DNA from: SpSt-1165 sp964391725 | GTDB taxonomy: Bacteria; Chloroflexota; Anaerolineae; Anaerolineales; Anaerolineaceae | Assembly: GCA_964391725.1 (NCBI GenBank) | Contig: CAYMNB010000002.1 | Coordinates: 1 to 64,000, forward strand | Reading direction: 5' to 3' | DNA length: 64,000 bases | Part shown: positions 8,846-16,642 of the stretch, piece after piece | Position numbering within the stretch: position 1 is the stretch's first letter | How the letters are laid out: each line of letters begins with the position of its first letter | Notes under the pieces: model-generated | What the model was told of the DNA's origin: nothing | Seen by the model: the letters and a program-made list of their open reading frames with translations, nothing else | The model's database searches: none | Program-made: the position numbers and the translations under genes

Positions 8846-8882
8846 TCTTCTTCTACCTCACGGTACCGATATAGCCGTTAAA

Positions 8883-8907
8883 GGGCATGAGAATCGTTAC
8901 CATGCCC
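8883..8907 (-). terminator. Hairpin after rpsR
   Basis: GGGCATG and CATGCCC (8883-8889 with 8901-8907) form a seven-pair stem in the 90-base gap between rpsR and the parvulin gene. The T run on the minus strand is only three bases, so termination may be weak. Confidence 0.5.
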
Positions 8908-8935
8908 AGAAACATTCTATTAACAATTTGTTTTT

Positions 8936-9247
8936 TTACCGATCTCGAGAAGGGCGGCGACTGGCTTTTTCCATCTGGTCACTGAGTGAACCTTCGGTGA
9001 ATGGCAGCAGGGCAATGTGGCGGGCGCGCTTAATGGTTTGTGCCAGAGCGCGCTGATGTTTTGCGCATGTGCCTGTTTGCCGGCGAGGCCGAATTTTGCC
9101 TTCTTCGGTAATGAAACGTTCCAACAAGCGTGTGTCTTTATAATCAAATTTGATTGCGCTGTCTGCACAAAAAGCACACACCTTCGGACGTGGTGTAAAT
9201 CGTCGTTGACGATAATTTGATCGGGATGATCCTGAATCTTCAGACAT
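8936..9247 (-). CDS. rpsR: 30S ribosomal protein S18
   Basis: S18 binds the central domain of 16S rRNA as a heterodimer with S6. The 103-residue protein contains the diagnostic core KFDYKDTRLLERFITEEGKI followed by RRQTGTCAKHQRALAQTIKRAR. It keeps a CAFC pair and a CAKH pair, so it is the zinc-binding form of S18. It is the last gene of rpsF-ssb-rpsR. A GAGGT ribosome site lies just upstream of the ATG. The N-terminus has a basic extension of about 20 residues. Confidence 0.97.
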   Translation of the reverse strand: MSEDSGSSRSNYRQRRFTPRPKVCAFCADSAIKFDYKDTRLLERFITEEGKIRPRRQTGTCAKHQRALAQTIKRARHIALLPFTEGSLSDQMEKASRRPSRDR

Positions 9248-9263
9248 TATGTACCTCGAATTT

Positions 9264-9620
9264 CTATATCTCTGTGTTGTCCATATCGCGATACCCTAAG
9301 ATCAGCATTTCACTGGCGACAATTTCAACACTATTGTGTTGTGTGCCTTCGCTGTCTTCCCATTGGCGGCTTTGCAGTCGTCCTTCTACATAGACGCGTT
9401 CACCTTTGGTAAGATATTGGGCACAGATTTCTGCCAGACTGCTCCAGGCAATCACGTTGAACCATTCTGTTTCATTTTTTTTCTCTCCATCAGCACTGAC
9501 ATAGCTGCGATTGACAGCAACCGAGAAGGTTGTTACCGCCCTTCCACTGGGGGTGTAACGCATTTCGGGATCTTTTCCAAGATACCCGATGATCATGACT
9601 TTGTTGAGTCCTCGGTTCAT
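9264..9620 (-). CDS. ssb: Single-stranded DNA-binding protein, short form
   Basis: The 118-residue product has the SSB OB-fold from start to end: MNRGLNKVMIIGYLGKDPE, the FSVAVNR strand, WFNVIAW and YVEGRLQSRQW. It lacks the long acidic tail ending DDDIPF or similar through which most bacterial SSBs bind partner proteins; it stops at RDMDNTEI about eight residues after the OB-fold. The start at ATG 9620 matches the family; a longer in-frame start would add 14 unrelated residues. It sits between rpsF and rpsR, the usual place for ssb, and shares their transcript. Confidence 0.95.
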   Translation of the reverse strand: MNRGLNKVMIIGYLGKDPEMRYTPSGRAVTTFSVAVNRSYVSADGEKKNETEWFNVIAWSSLAEICAQYLTKGERVYVEGRLQSRQWEDSEGTQHNSVEIVASEMLILGYRDMDNTEI

Positions 9621-9673
9621 TTTGTCTCTGCACCAAATAGAGTTAATAAATTGACCAATCAATCATATCTTGA

Positions 9674-9961
9674 TCAGTCATCCAATTTCACGGTCATATA
9701 ACGCATGATGGGTTCAACGATTTGCATGTTTCGCTCTAATTCCGCCACTTTGGCGGGATCAAATTGCATATCGAAGAGCATGTATTGTCCTTCACGCTGT
9801 TTGCGAATGGGATAAGCCAGGCGTCGGGTGCCCCAATTGTTTTCTTTGGTAACGGTGCCGCCCAGATCGCCAATCCATTTTTTTACACGGTCACAGACCT
9901 CTTGGTAAGCACTTTCTTCAAGGTCGGGGTGGACAATGAAAATAAGCTCGTAATTACGCAT
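9674..9961 (-). CDS. rpsF: 30S ribosomal protein S6
   Basis: S6 pairs with S18 on the small subunit platform. The 95-residue protein matches the family along its length (MRNYELIFIVHPDLEE, WGTRRLAYPIRKQREGQYMLFDMQF, MRYMTVKL). An AAAGGAGG ribosome site sits eight bases before the ATG, the strongest in the window. It is the first gene of rpsF-ssb-rpsR and has an 85-base leader with hairpins that may be the target of S6:S18 feedback. Confidence 0.98.
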   Translation of the reverse strand: MRNYELIFIVHPDLEESAYQEVCDRVKKWIGDLGGTVTKENNWGTRRLAYPIRKQREGQYMLFDMQFDPAKVAELERNMQIVEPIMRYMTVKLDD

Positions 9962-10082
9962 ACTGTTTTCCTCCTTTCCACGGGATTGCCCTCAGCGCGT
10001 AGCGTATCCACTGAGAGCGGAAAGGCAGCATTAAGAATTTTGTTATGCTGCTTTTTATACCAGGGTGGAATGTTACCACAAA
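9962..10082 (-). promoter_or_regulatory. rpsF promoter and leader
   Basis: On the minus strand, TTTGTG (10082-10077), 17 bases, then TATAAA (10059-10054) form a plausible promoter with a TGG just before the -10 box. The leader then holds a seven-pair hairpin GCAGCAT/ATGCTGC. After it comes CCG, followed by a CTCAG/CTGAG stem-loop containing GGATACG, then the ribosome site. Many bacteria carry an S6:S18-binding element in this leader with a conserved CCG next to a stem; this region is a candidate, judged only by eye. Confidence 0.45.
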
Positions 10083-10100
10083 ACTGATGTTTTTACCAGC

Positions 10101-11441
10101 TCAAGGTGACAGAATGGAACGGAGCACTTCGATCGCTTTTTCCAATTGGTTGTCAGTACCATCTTCCTCAAACAAAGTTTCATCGAATTCGACGATAACA
10201 TCGGGTTCGATTCCGACTTCATGAATATAGCGGCGATTCGGCGTTAACCATCGGGCAATGGTGATTTGCACCGCGCCTTGCTCATCCTCTAACGGCAGCA
10301 CATAGTGAACGGAGCCTTTTCCATAGGAGGTGGTCCCCACCAGTGTGGCACGTTCCAAATCCTGCAATGCCCCCGCGGTAATTTCGGACGCTGAGGCGCT
10401 GCCGCCATCGATCAATACCACCATGGGAATATCTATGGCAAAACCGCCGGCGATAGTTTCCCAGACCTCTTCGGTTTCGTTTCCATATACCTGATAGATG
10501 ATGGGCGTGTCTTTATCTATGAACTGCGAAAGGATGTGAACAGCTGTGTACAGGAAGCCACCGCCGTTACCACGCAGGTCAAGGATTATACCGGCTGGTT
10601 GGTGGGATAACAGATCTTCAAGCGCATTGACGAAATCCGCACTGGTGTCTTCGCCGAATTGATACAGTTGAATATAAGCTATGTCGCCATCGATAATGGA
10701 GTATTCCAGGCTGGGAACAGTAATTTCTGCACGTTCGATAGAAATGTCAATAGGTTCTTCGACACCTTCACGCGTGATTGTCAAGGTCACCGTTGAGCCG
10801 GCAGGGCCTAAAATATTCAATAGGGCTATATCCGGCATGACACCAGTCATATCTTCGCCATCGATGGCAATGACCACATCTCCCGCTTTCAAACCGGCTG
10901 CTTCGGCGGGGCTGCCAACCATCGGGCTGATGATAACGATGTAATCAAGGCTGGTGTCGACCCACGCACCGATACCTTCATAAGTACCTTCCTGTCGGAT
11001 GGTCAACTGCGACAGTTGGGCGGGGGAAAGATACATGGTGTAGCGATCATCCAGTGCCTCCATCATGCCACGGATTGCTCCCTGAATTATCTCTTCATTG
11101 TTAATCGGCTGGTTGACAAAGTATTCATGTACCAGCCCCCAGGCTTCCAGTAGCGGAGCAGAATAATCGTCAAAATCATTGGAGTCATTGACAATGGTCT
11201 GTGGGAGATCACCGATTGTGTCCGGGTTGTCATCTGCTTCTTCTTCCACATCCATGCCAGTGTCGGCATCAGCTTGCGTAATCAGCGTTGAGGTTGGTGC
11301 GGAGGTAAATGACTGTTCGGTGGGCAGCGAGGTCTGTATGCGGGTTGTCAGTTTGCCAAGGAAGAAGCTGCCAACGGCTGTGGCTGTCAGTAATAGCATG
11401 CCGACAAAGAAAGCGATGATCCATTTAGCTGTTTTTGACAT
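10101..11441 (-). CDS. S41-family C-terminal processing peptidase
   Basis: This is a CtpA-type serine protease that cuts exported proteins near their C-termini. The 446-residue protein has one N-terminal membrane segment (residues 7-30) and a Thr/Asp-rich linker. A PDZ domain follows (about 155-240, GIGAWVDTS and AAGLKAGDVVIAIDG), then the S41 catalytic domain with LRGNGGG, catalytic Ser350 in GSASASE and general-base Lys375 in SYGKGSV. A small membrane protein gene lies 17 bases upstream on the same strand and is probably co-transcribed. Confidence 0.94.
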   Translation of the reverse strand: MSKTAKWIIAFFVGMLLLTATAVGSFFLGKLTTRIQTSLPTEQSFTSAPTSTLITQADADTGMDVEEEADDNPDTIGDLPQTIVNDSNDFDDYSAPLLEAWGLVHEYFVNQPINNEEIIQGAIRGMMEALDDRYTMYLSPAQLSQLTIRQEGTYEGIGAWVDTSLDYIVIISPMVGSPAEAAGLKAGDVVIAIDGEDMTGVMPDIALLNILGPAGSTVTLTITREGVEEPIDISIERAEITVPSLEYSIIDGDIAYIQLYQFGEDTSADFVNALEDLLSHQPAGIILDLRGNGGGFLYTAVHILSQFIDKDTPIIYQVYGNETEEVWETIAGGFAIDIPMVVLIDGGSASASEITAGALQDLERATLVGTTSYGKGSVHYVLPLEDEQGAVQITIARWLTPNRRYIHEVGIEPDVIVEFDETLFEEDGTDNQLEKAIEVLRSILSP

Positions 11442-11458
11442 TGTTAACTCCTAAGAAA

Positions 11459-11755
11459 TCATCCGCGATCGGGATGAACTACTTTTTCAATACTTGCATT
11501 ATAGACAGGCTGTTCAAGATTTTTATTAATGTCAACTTCAATGTTTTTAAATGGATCTTCACCTTGATAGAGGTCCCCTGGGATTTGCCTTTGATGACGA
11601 ATGGGACTGTGTTTCCGCTTATCAAGATATGCCTGAATACGATTGATGGATGCCTGGGTTTGCTCCCGTGTCAATTGCACTCGTTTGATGGCGGCTGTCA
11701 GTAGCAAAACCAGTGAGATGAGTAGCACCAATAAAATAATAACGGTAAATGTCAT
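11459..11755 (-). CDS. Small single-span membrane protein, 98 aa
   Basis: I do not recognise a family. Residues 3-23 form a strongly hydrophobic helix (MTFTVIILLVLLISLVLLL), followed by a basic, Gln-rich cytoplasmic or external segment. AAAGGA lies 11 bases before the ATG. It lies between the HAD phosphatase and the S41 protease genes on the same strand with gaps of 16 and 17 bases, so it is part of that transcript. Function unknown. Confidence 0.7.
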   Translation of the reverse strand: MTFTVIILLVLLISLVLLLTAAIKRVQLTREQTQASINRIQAYLDKRKHSPIRHQRQIPGDLYQGEDPFKNIEVDINKNLEQPVYNASIEKVVHPDRG

Positions 11756-11771
11756 GGGATGATGATTTCCT

Positions 11772-12404
11772 TTATGTTGGAAGCACTTCCGGTAAATGAA
11801 GTAATGAACTGATGGTTGTATGGGGTTGAGTCACCATAGTAATGTCTGCATTTGGATAGATGGTGAAAATTCCCATGGTTTTAGCCTGGTCTAAATTGCG
11901 CAGTGAGTCATCAATGAAGATGCATTCTTCCGGGGTCTTCTGAAGAAGGTGCAATGCTTTGGTAAAAGCCTCTGGCATGGGTTTACAAAATGGCTGAATA
12001 TTCATCACATCAACAATGGAGATGAAAAATTCTTGAATCTGCAGCAGTCTTAAAACTCTTTCGGCGTGGGCGCGAGAGGCATTGGTAAATATGTGCTTTT
12101 CATGAGGCAATTTGCTGAACATAGCATAGATCTCAGGGTCATAGGCGACCATAGGACTCACGTCAAAATCATGCACATATTCGAGGTAGTGGGCAGGGTC
12201 TATGTGATGATGAATAACCAGCCCCCGCATTGTTGTACCGTATTTTCTGAAGTAAGTTTTTCTGACATCTGAGGCATGTTCTGGCGGAATGTGACAATAG
12301 GTCTGCATGTATTGGTGAATACGTTGTGAAATCTGCTCCCATATGCCATTGCCAGGCTTATAGAGAGTGTCATCAAGGTCAAAAAGAAGGGTTGTAAAGG
12401 TCAT
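11772..12404 (-). CDS. HAD-superfamily phosphatase, pyrimidine 5'-nucleotidase type
   Basis: The 210-residue hydrolase has the HAD motifs in order: nucleophile DLDDTLY at the N-terminus, motif II IFTNAS, the lysine in CKPMPEAF, and the acidic pair in IFIDDSLRNLDQA. The DDTLY start and small helical cap match the SDT1/YjjG-like pyrimidine 5'-nucleotidases, so a nucleoside monophosphate is a likely substrate. I take ATG 12404. A TTG at 12422 overlaps the stop of the AAA+ gene by four bases and could be used for coupling, adding six residues. It is downstream of the replication genes. Confidence 0.88.
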   Translation of the reverse strand: MTFTTLLFDLDDTLYKPGNGIWEQISQRIHQYMQTYCHIPPEHASDVRKTYFRKYGTTMRGLVIHHHIDPAHYLEYVHDFDVSPMVAYDPEIYAMFSKLPHEKHIFTNASRAHAERVLRLLQIQEFFISIVDVMNIQPFCKPMPEAFTKALHLLQKTPEECIFIDDSLRNLDQAKTMGIFTIYPNADITMVTQPHTTISSLLHLPEVLPT

Positions 12405-12418
12405 TGGTTCAAAGGGTT

Positions 12419-13807
12419 TCAACGGTGTTTTTTGGGCAGGACACGAAAAGGGGGGGCTGATATCTCGAAGATATCACACAATCTGCCATCCAACATGCGG
12501 CTGCGGATGCGCGGATCGATGGCGTCCAATGCTTGCGCCGAGGTGATGATGGTGGGGAGTTGGGCATTGTAGCGGTAGTTCAGAATTTGATATAGCTTTT
12601 CTTTGGCCCAGGGGGTCGCGCTTTGTGTGCCCAGATCGTCCAAAATCAGCAGTTTGGCATTTTTGATCTGTTCGAACAATTTGTCATAACGGATATTGCT
12701 GTCAGGGTTGAAGGTGGCGCGCAGATGGTCGAGGAGATCGGGCACCAGAACAAACATGGGATTATCGCCCAATTCATTGCGCTGGTTGGCAATGGCTGCC
12801 GCCAGGTGGGTCTTTCCAGTGCCGTAATCACCCAACATAACCAGCCATCCGCCAGGATTTTTCGCATATTTTTTGGCGAATGTCAGCAGGTTTTTGAGAT
12901 TTCTTTTTTGTTCCGTGGTGAGTGCTTCCGTTTCGCGAAGGCTGAAGGTTTCAAAGCGCTGATTGTTATGTATATGCAGACTCGATAACTGGATCTGATT
13001 GGCTGTGTCGGTGAAGGGCGAGCGATAATCAGGCGCTTGAATCTGCACATGATTAACCAGGTCGCGGTCTTCAAGCCGGGAGCGTACGCGCCCATCCATA
13101 TCTTCGAGCGTCTGGTTGGTTGTTAACACTGTGGGGAGTTGTTCTGCGTAGCGGTAATTCAGAATTTGGAACAATTTCTCGCGTGCCCAGTCAGTGGCAT
13201 TCTGTGTGCCGAGATCATCCAGCACCAGCAAGGGGATGGTGCGGATTTTCTCAAACCTGTCTTCGAAAGATTCTTCTGACCGGCCATAACTGAAACGCAG
13301 CCAATCCAACAAATCTGGCACTGTTGTAAACAAGGTGGGAGTACCGCAACTGATGGCATCGTTGGCGATGGCTGCTGCCAGGTGAGTTTTTCCACACCCA
13401 TAGACGCCCATCAAAAGGAGCCATTTATTGAGGTTTCTCGCGAAAAGCATGGCCTGATTGAGGGCGAACTGCAATGATTGCATTTGATCTTCGCGCAGTC
13501 CAGCCCGGCCTTTGGGGTTGAAATTGTCAAATGTTTTTTCGCGGTATGCCTGAAGATTGCTTAAAACCAGTAAACTCTCCTGTTTTTCAGCACGGAATTT
13601 GTGAACAGAGCATTCGCAGACATAGACATCCCCAAAGCGGTGGTCATTTTCGGGTACGTTGTAATATAACACTCCGGTACCATGGCACAAGGGGCAGAGC
13701 GGTCTGCCATCTTCCGGTTCGGCCGGGTCAACGTTGGATGAAATCGTCGAATTTTCCTTTGGCAGGTTTTCGTTTATTTGGCTGAGAATCTCGTCCAGGT
13801 TGGTCAT
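12419..13807 (-). CDS. Double AAA+ DnaC/DnaI-like helicase loader
   Basis: The 462-residue protein carries two complete DnaC/IstB-type AAA+ ATPase domains in tandem. An N-terminal CPLC...CEC cluster (Cys38, 41, 64, 66) looks like the zinc finger of DnaI/DnaC-like loaders. Domain 1 has Walker A GVYGCGKT (134-141), Walker B LLVLDD (193-198) and an arginine-rich RVRSRLED. Domain 2 has Walker A GDYGTGKT (326-333), Walker B LLILDD (386-391) and RIRSRML. The two halves share long matches such as THLAAAIAN and WAKEKLYQILNYRY, so they arose by duplication. It follows dnaB and dnaD, so helicase loading is the likely role. The start has AAGGA seven bases before it, although it lies 80 bases inside dnaD. 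Confidence 0.9.
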   Translation of the reverse strand: MTNLDEILSQINENLPKENSTISSNVDPAEPEDGRPLCPLCHGTGVLYYNVPENDHRFGDVYVCECSVHKFRAEKQESLLVLSNLQAYREKTFDNFNPKGRAGLREDQMQSLQFALNQAMLFARNLNKWLLLMGVYGCGKTHLAAAIANDAISCGTPTLFTTVPDLLDWLRFSYGRSEESFEDRFEKIRTIPLLVLDDLGTQNATDWAREKLFQILNYRYAEQLPTVLTTNQTLEDMDGRVRSRLEDRDLVNHVQIQAPDYRSPFTDTANQIQLSSLHIHNNQRFETFSLRETEALTTEQKRNLKNLLTFAKKYAKNPGGWLVMLGDYGTGKTHLAAAIANQRNELGDNPMFVLVPDLLDHLRATFNPDSNIRYDKLFEQIKNAKLLILDDLGTQSATPWAKEKLYQILNYRYNAQLPTIITSAQALDAIDPRIRSRMLDGRLCDIFEISAPPFRVLPKKHR

Positions 13808-14402
13808 GTTTTCCTTCTTTCTGCCAGGAACGCAAGATGGTGTCGATATAGCGCCAGCTGCGGGCGTTGTTCTGTACAGCTATATGAATAGCCTCTTTGA
13901 TCCACACCTGCGGGTATTCTTCCTGAGCCGTAGTCAGGTCTTCTGCCAGTAGCGGTGTTAAGGCTCCAATATTTTCCTCGTACAGTTGGAAGATGTTTTT
14001 TTCCTCTGATGGCGGTTTGGCCGACTGATGATCGGTAGGTAAAGGGCGCCATTTTCCTGCCTGCAAAGCCTCCAACGCCTGTCGGCCATTGTCGTCATTG
14101 AGAAACAGCAGCGGTTCATTCATGATAGATTTTTCGTGGTGCTGCAACAAAAGTCCTGTGTCGAGCATGGCGTTCAGTGTGGTTTGGATGCGGGGCTTGG
14201 CATTCTGATCACCCAGCCACCGGCAAAGTTGGTCAGAATTCTCCAGCTGGCCGACTGTCATGTAGAAGCGGTTGCCTTCGTGACGGCTCTGTTGCAACAA
14301 AACATACAGCATCACTTTGATCTCATCAACATCCTGCAACTTTGGCAAGAAGGCATCGAGAGATGACGTTATAAGTGATACATTGCTGTCGATTAGGCCC
14401 AT
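13728..14402 (-). CDS. DnaD-domain replication protein
   Basis: The 224-residue protein has an N-terminal winged-helix region (about 1-95) and a C-terminal DnaD/DnaB_2 helical domain (FQLYEENIGALTPLLAEDL to WRYIDTILRSWQKEG, about 135-195), then a basic tail. In Firmicutes DnaD-type proteins help recruit the replicative helicase. The ATG shares one base with the dnaB stop (TAATG), so the two are translationally coupled. The 3' end overlaps the loader gene by 80 bases in another frame. Family assignment is firm for the C-terminal half. Confidence 0.9.
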   Translation of the reverse strand: MGLIDSNVSLITSSLDAFLPKLQDVDEIKVMLYVLLQQSRHEGNRFYMTVGQLENSDQLCRWLGDQNAKPRIQTTLNAMLDTGLLLQHHEKSIMNEPLLFLNDDNGRQALEALQAGKWRPLPTDHQSAKPPSEEKNIFQLYEENIGALTPLLAEDLTTAQEEYPQVWIKEAIHIAVQNNARSWRYIDTILRSWQKEGKHDQPGRDSQPNKRKPAKGKFDDFIQR

Positions 14403-15799
14403 TACCGCTCCAGTGATCCTAACTGGTAATCTTCGAAACTGGCGGAGGACGGCCGGAAATTCAACTTTATACCCTGGGTGTGGGTGGGGCCATTACGGTT
14501 TTTTGAGATGATGAGTTCAGCCATTTCTGGCATATTTTCTTTGCCTTCTTTATCATCCTGGCGGTGGATGAACATGACAATGTCCGCATCCTGCTCCAAT
14601 GAGCCAGATTCTCGCAAGTCAGAAAGGATCGGCCGGCGGCCTTCCCGCTGCTCGACAGCACGCGATAATTGCGCCGCAGCCAGAACTGGTACGCCAATCT
14701 CTTTCGCCAGCATCTTCAATGACCTTGAGATGTAACTGACTTCCTGCACACGGTTTTCATTGCGGTGACCACTGCTCATCAACTGCAAGTAATCGACGAT
14801 GATCAGGTCAATGCCCTGCTCCGCGTCTAAGCGGCGGCACTTGGCGAGCAGCTGAAGGGGCGTAATGGCGGGGGTGTCATCCAGATAGAGACGCGCGCCA
14901 GTCATGTCGTTGATGACAAAGATGAGCCGTTCCCAATCATCATCACCGAGGCGGCCATTGCGGATATTTTTCATGTCGATACCGGTTGCCTGCGCCAATA
15001 GGCGCTGTGCTAATTGTTCATTTGCCATTTCCAATGAAAAATAGGCTACATTTTTCTTGTGGATGAGAGCAGCGTTTTTGGCTGCAGTCAGCAGGAAACC
15101 GGTTTTGCCCATGCCGGGACGGCCGGCAACAATCAATAGATCTGATTTCTGTAAACCGCCCAGGAATTTGTCGAGCATGTTGAGCCCGGTAGGTACACCG
15201 GTGACATCAGCATCACGCGTTGAAAGCTCGTTAATTTGTTTGTATACATCTCCAAGGATGCGTCCCAAGGGGGCAAGGTCGCGCTTGGTTCGATTCTCGC
15301 TCAGATTGAATACTGATTTTTCCGCTTCGTCGAGAATTTGAACGATTTCCTTTTCTTCATCAAAAGCCAGTTTGGCTAACAAATTGGCTGTGTTGATCAT
15401 GCGGCGGCGAATGGCATTGTTATGGACGATGACGGCGTAATGGGTCGCATTCATCGTGGTGGTGGTGTTGTTGACGAGTTCTGTCAGGTAGGCCAGTCCG
15501 CCGATTTCGCTGAAGACTTTGTTGCGCTCCAGATAATCACTTATGGTGACAATATCAGGATCTATTTTCTGTTCTAAAAGGTACTCAAATGCTTCCCAGA
15601 TCATTCCGTTGCGACGGATATAGAAATCCTCGGGTTTGAGGAATGCAATCAGTTCATTAAACAGGGTGGGATCCAACAACATAGAACCGATGACTGCTTC
15701 TTCTGCCATACGGTTATGGGGTGGCCCCAACATGGAGCGATCCATGTTTTCTTCTGGCGGATCGAATTCTTCTATCACATCAGGGATCATGTCGCTCAT
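14402..15799 (-). CDS. dnaB: Replicative DNA helicase DnaB
   Basis: DnaB is the hexameric 5'-3' helicase at the replication fork. The 465-residue protein has the N-terminal domain (AEEAVIGSMLLDPTLFNEL, residues 33-50) and the RecA-like C-terminal domain with Walker A GRPGMGKT (226-233), YFSLEM, Walker B LIIVDYLQLM, and the LRESGSLEQDADIVMF and ISKNRNGPT segments. No intein interrupts it. GAGG lies seven bases before the ATG, and the bifunctional-nuclease gene ends ten bases upstream on the same strand. rpsR, ssb and rpsF are near on the same strand, as often seen with dnaB. Confidence 0.98.
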   Translation of the reverse strand: MSDMIPDVIEEFDPPEENMDRSMLGPPHNRMAEEAVIGSMLLDPTLFNELIAFLKPEDFYIRRNGMIWEAFEYLLEQKIDPDIVTISDYLERNKVFSEIGGLAYLTELVNNTTTTMNATHYAVIVHNNAIRRRMINTANLLAKLAFDEEKEIVQILDEAEKSVFNLSENRTKRDLAPLGRILGDVYKQINELSTRDADVTGVPTGLNMLDKFLGGLQKSDLLIVAGRPGMGKTGFLLTAAKNAALIHKKNVAYFSLEMANEQLAQRLLAQATGIDMKNIRNGRLGDDDWERLIFVINDMTGARLYLDDTPAITPLQLLAKCRRLDAEQGIDLIIVDYLQLMSSGHRNENRVQEVSYISRSLKMLAKEIGVPVLAAAQLSRAVEQREGRRPILSDLRESGSLEQDADIVMFIHRQDDKEGKENMPEMAELIISKNRNGPTHTQGIKLNFRPSSASFEDYQLGSLER

Positions 15800-15809
15800 G
15801 CGTTAGCCT

Positions 15810-16379
15810 CTAATTGTTGCTGGAAGAGTCATCAGACTCTTCGTCGTCAGTGTCTTCTTCGTCTGTCAATCTTTCCAAGAAATCCTCAAAAATAGACAAC
15901 CGTTCTTCATCCTGGGGTTCAAAGGTCAAACCTTCGTTGTCATCATCTGTTGTTTCATGGTGGACATTCTCTTCAGGCAGTATTCCAGCCTGTTGCATGA
16001 TTTCATCACTGACGAAGATTCGTGTTTTCTTACGGGCGCTGAGCGCCAGGGCATCTGATGGGCGGCAATCAATACGGCGTTCCTCACCTGATTCAGCATC
16101 TTTCACAACCAGGTCCGCAAAGAAAACATCCTGCTGCATAAATTTGATCTCGATGTGTGAAAATTGGTATCCCAAGGATTGAATGACTGAAAGCATCAAG
16201 TCGTGTGTTTGCGGGCGCGATATCTCAATGTTCTGCAGACCGATGGTAATTGATTCGGCTTCGAAAGGACCAATCCAAATGGGCAGATACCATTCGCGAT
16301 TGATGTCTTTCAAGATTACAATCCGCTGCTGGTTGGTCAGGCTTACCCGTATGCTGTCTATCATCACTTCGATCATCAT
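15810..16379 (-). CDS. Bifunctional nuclease family protein (DUF151)
   Basis: The 189-residue protein matches the BFN/DUF151 family, whose characterised members cut both DNA and RNA. The core runs from IDSIRVSL through REWYLPIWIGPFEAESITIGL to RRIDCRPSDALALSARKKTRIFVSDEIM (to about residue 125). The C-terminal 60 residues are very acidic, ending in a DEEDTDDEESDD run. AAGGATT precedes adjacent ATG codons at 16379. It is the first gene of the run that continues into dnaB, and it is divergent from a response-regulator gene 263 bases away. Confidence 0.9.
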   Translation of the reverse strand: MMIEVMIDSIRVSLTNQQRIVILKDINREWYLPIWIGPFEAESITIGLQNIEISRPQTHDLMLSVIQSLGYQFSHIEIKFMQQDVFFADLVVKDAESGEERRIDCRPSDALALSARKKTRIFVSDEIMQQAGILPEENVHHETTDDDNEGLTFEPQDEERLSIFEDFLERLTDEEDTDDEESDDSSSNN

Positions 16380-16544
16380 ATGAATCCTTCAAAAACTGTA
16401 AAGATAGGTTCACCAAAAAGTGTGTCTGTTAATGATACCGCATTTCATTGTATCTTATCCCGGATTTCTTTGCTGTTTTTAAATGATTGGTGAAATTCTT
16501 GCCCGCGTAATAATATTGTAGGGTGATTTCTTTAAGTTTTCGTG

Positions 16545-16573
16545 TATAATGCTTAAGAATAGAAAATCTTAAG
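16545..16573 (+). promoter_or_regulatory. Regulator promoter -10 box with inverted repeat
   Basis: TATAAT at 16545-16550 is followed directly by the inverted repeat CTTAAGA (16552-16558) / TCTTAAG (16567-16573) around the expected start of transcription. The regulator gene begins about 85 bases later. The repeat could be an operator for this regulator; no -35 box is convincing. The rest of the 263-base divergent region is A+T-rich without clear structure. Confidence 0.4.
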
Positions 16574-16642
16574 AAGTCGTTACAGGTTTGGAATACGGAA
16601 TAAAATAATACAGGGGATTCATTATCAAAGATATGGGCAGCC

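Noticed and set aside
12419..13807. IstB-like AAA+ gene as sign of an IS21 element
   Set aside because: There is no IstA transposase and no terminal repeats, and the gene sits between dnaD and a HAD gene. The zinc finger and context fit a helicase loader.
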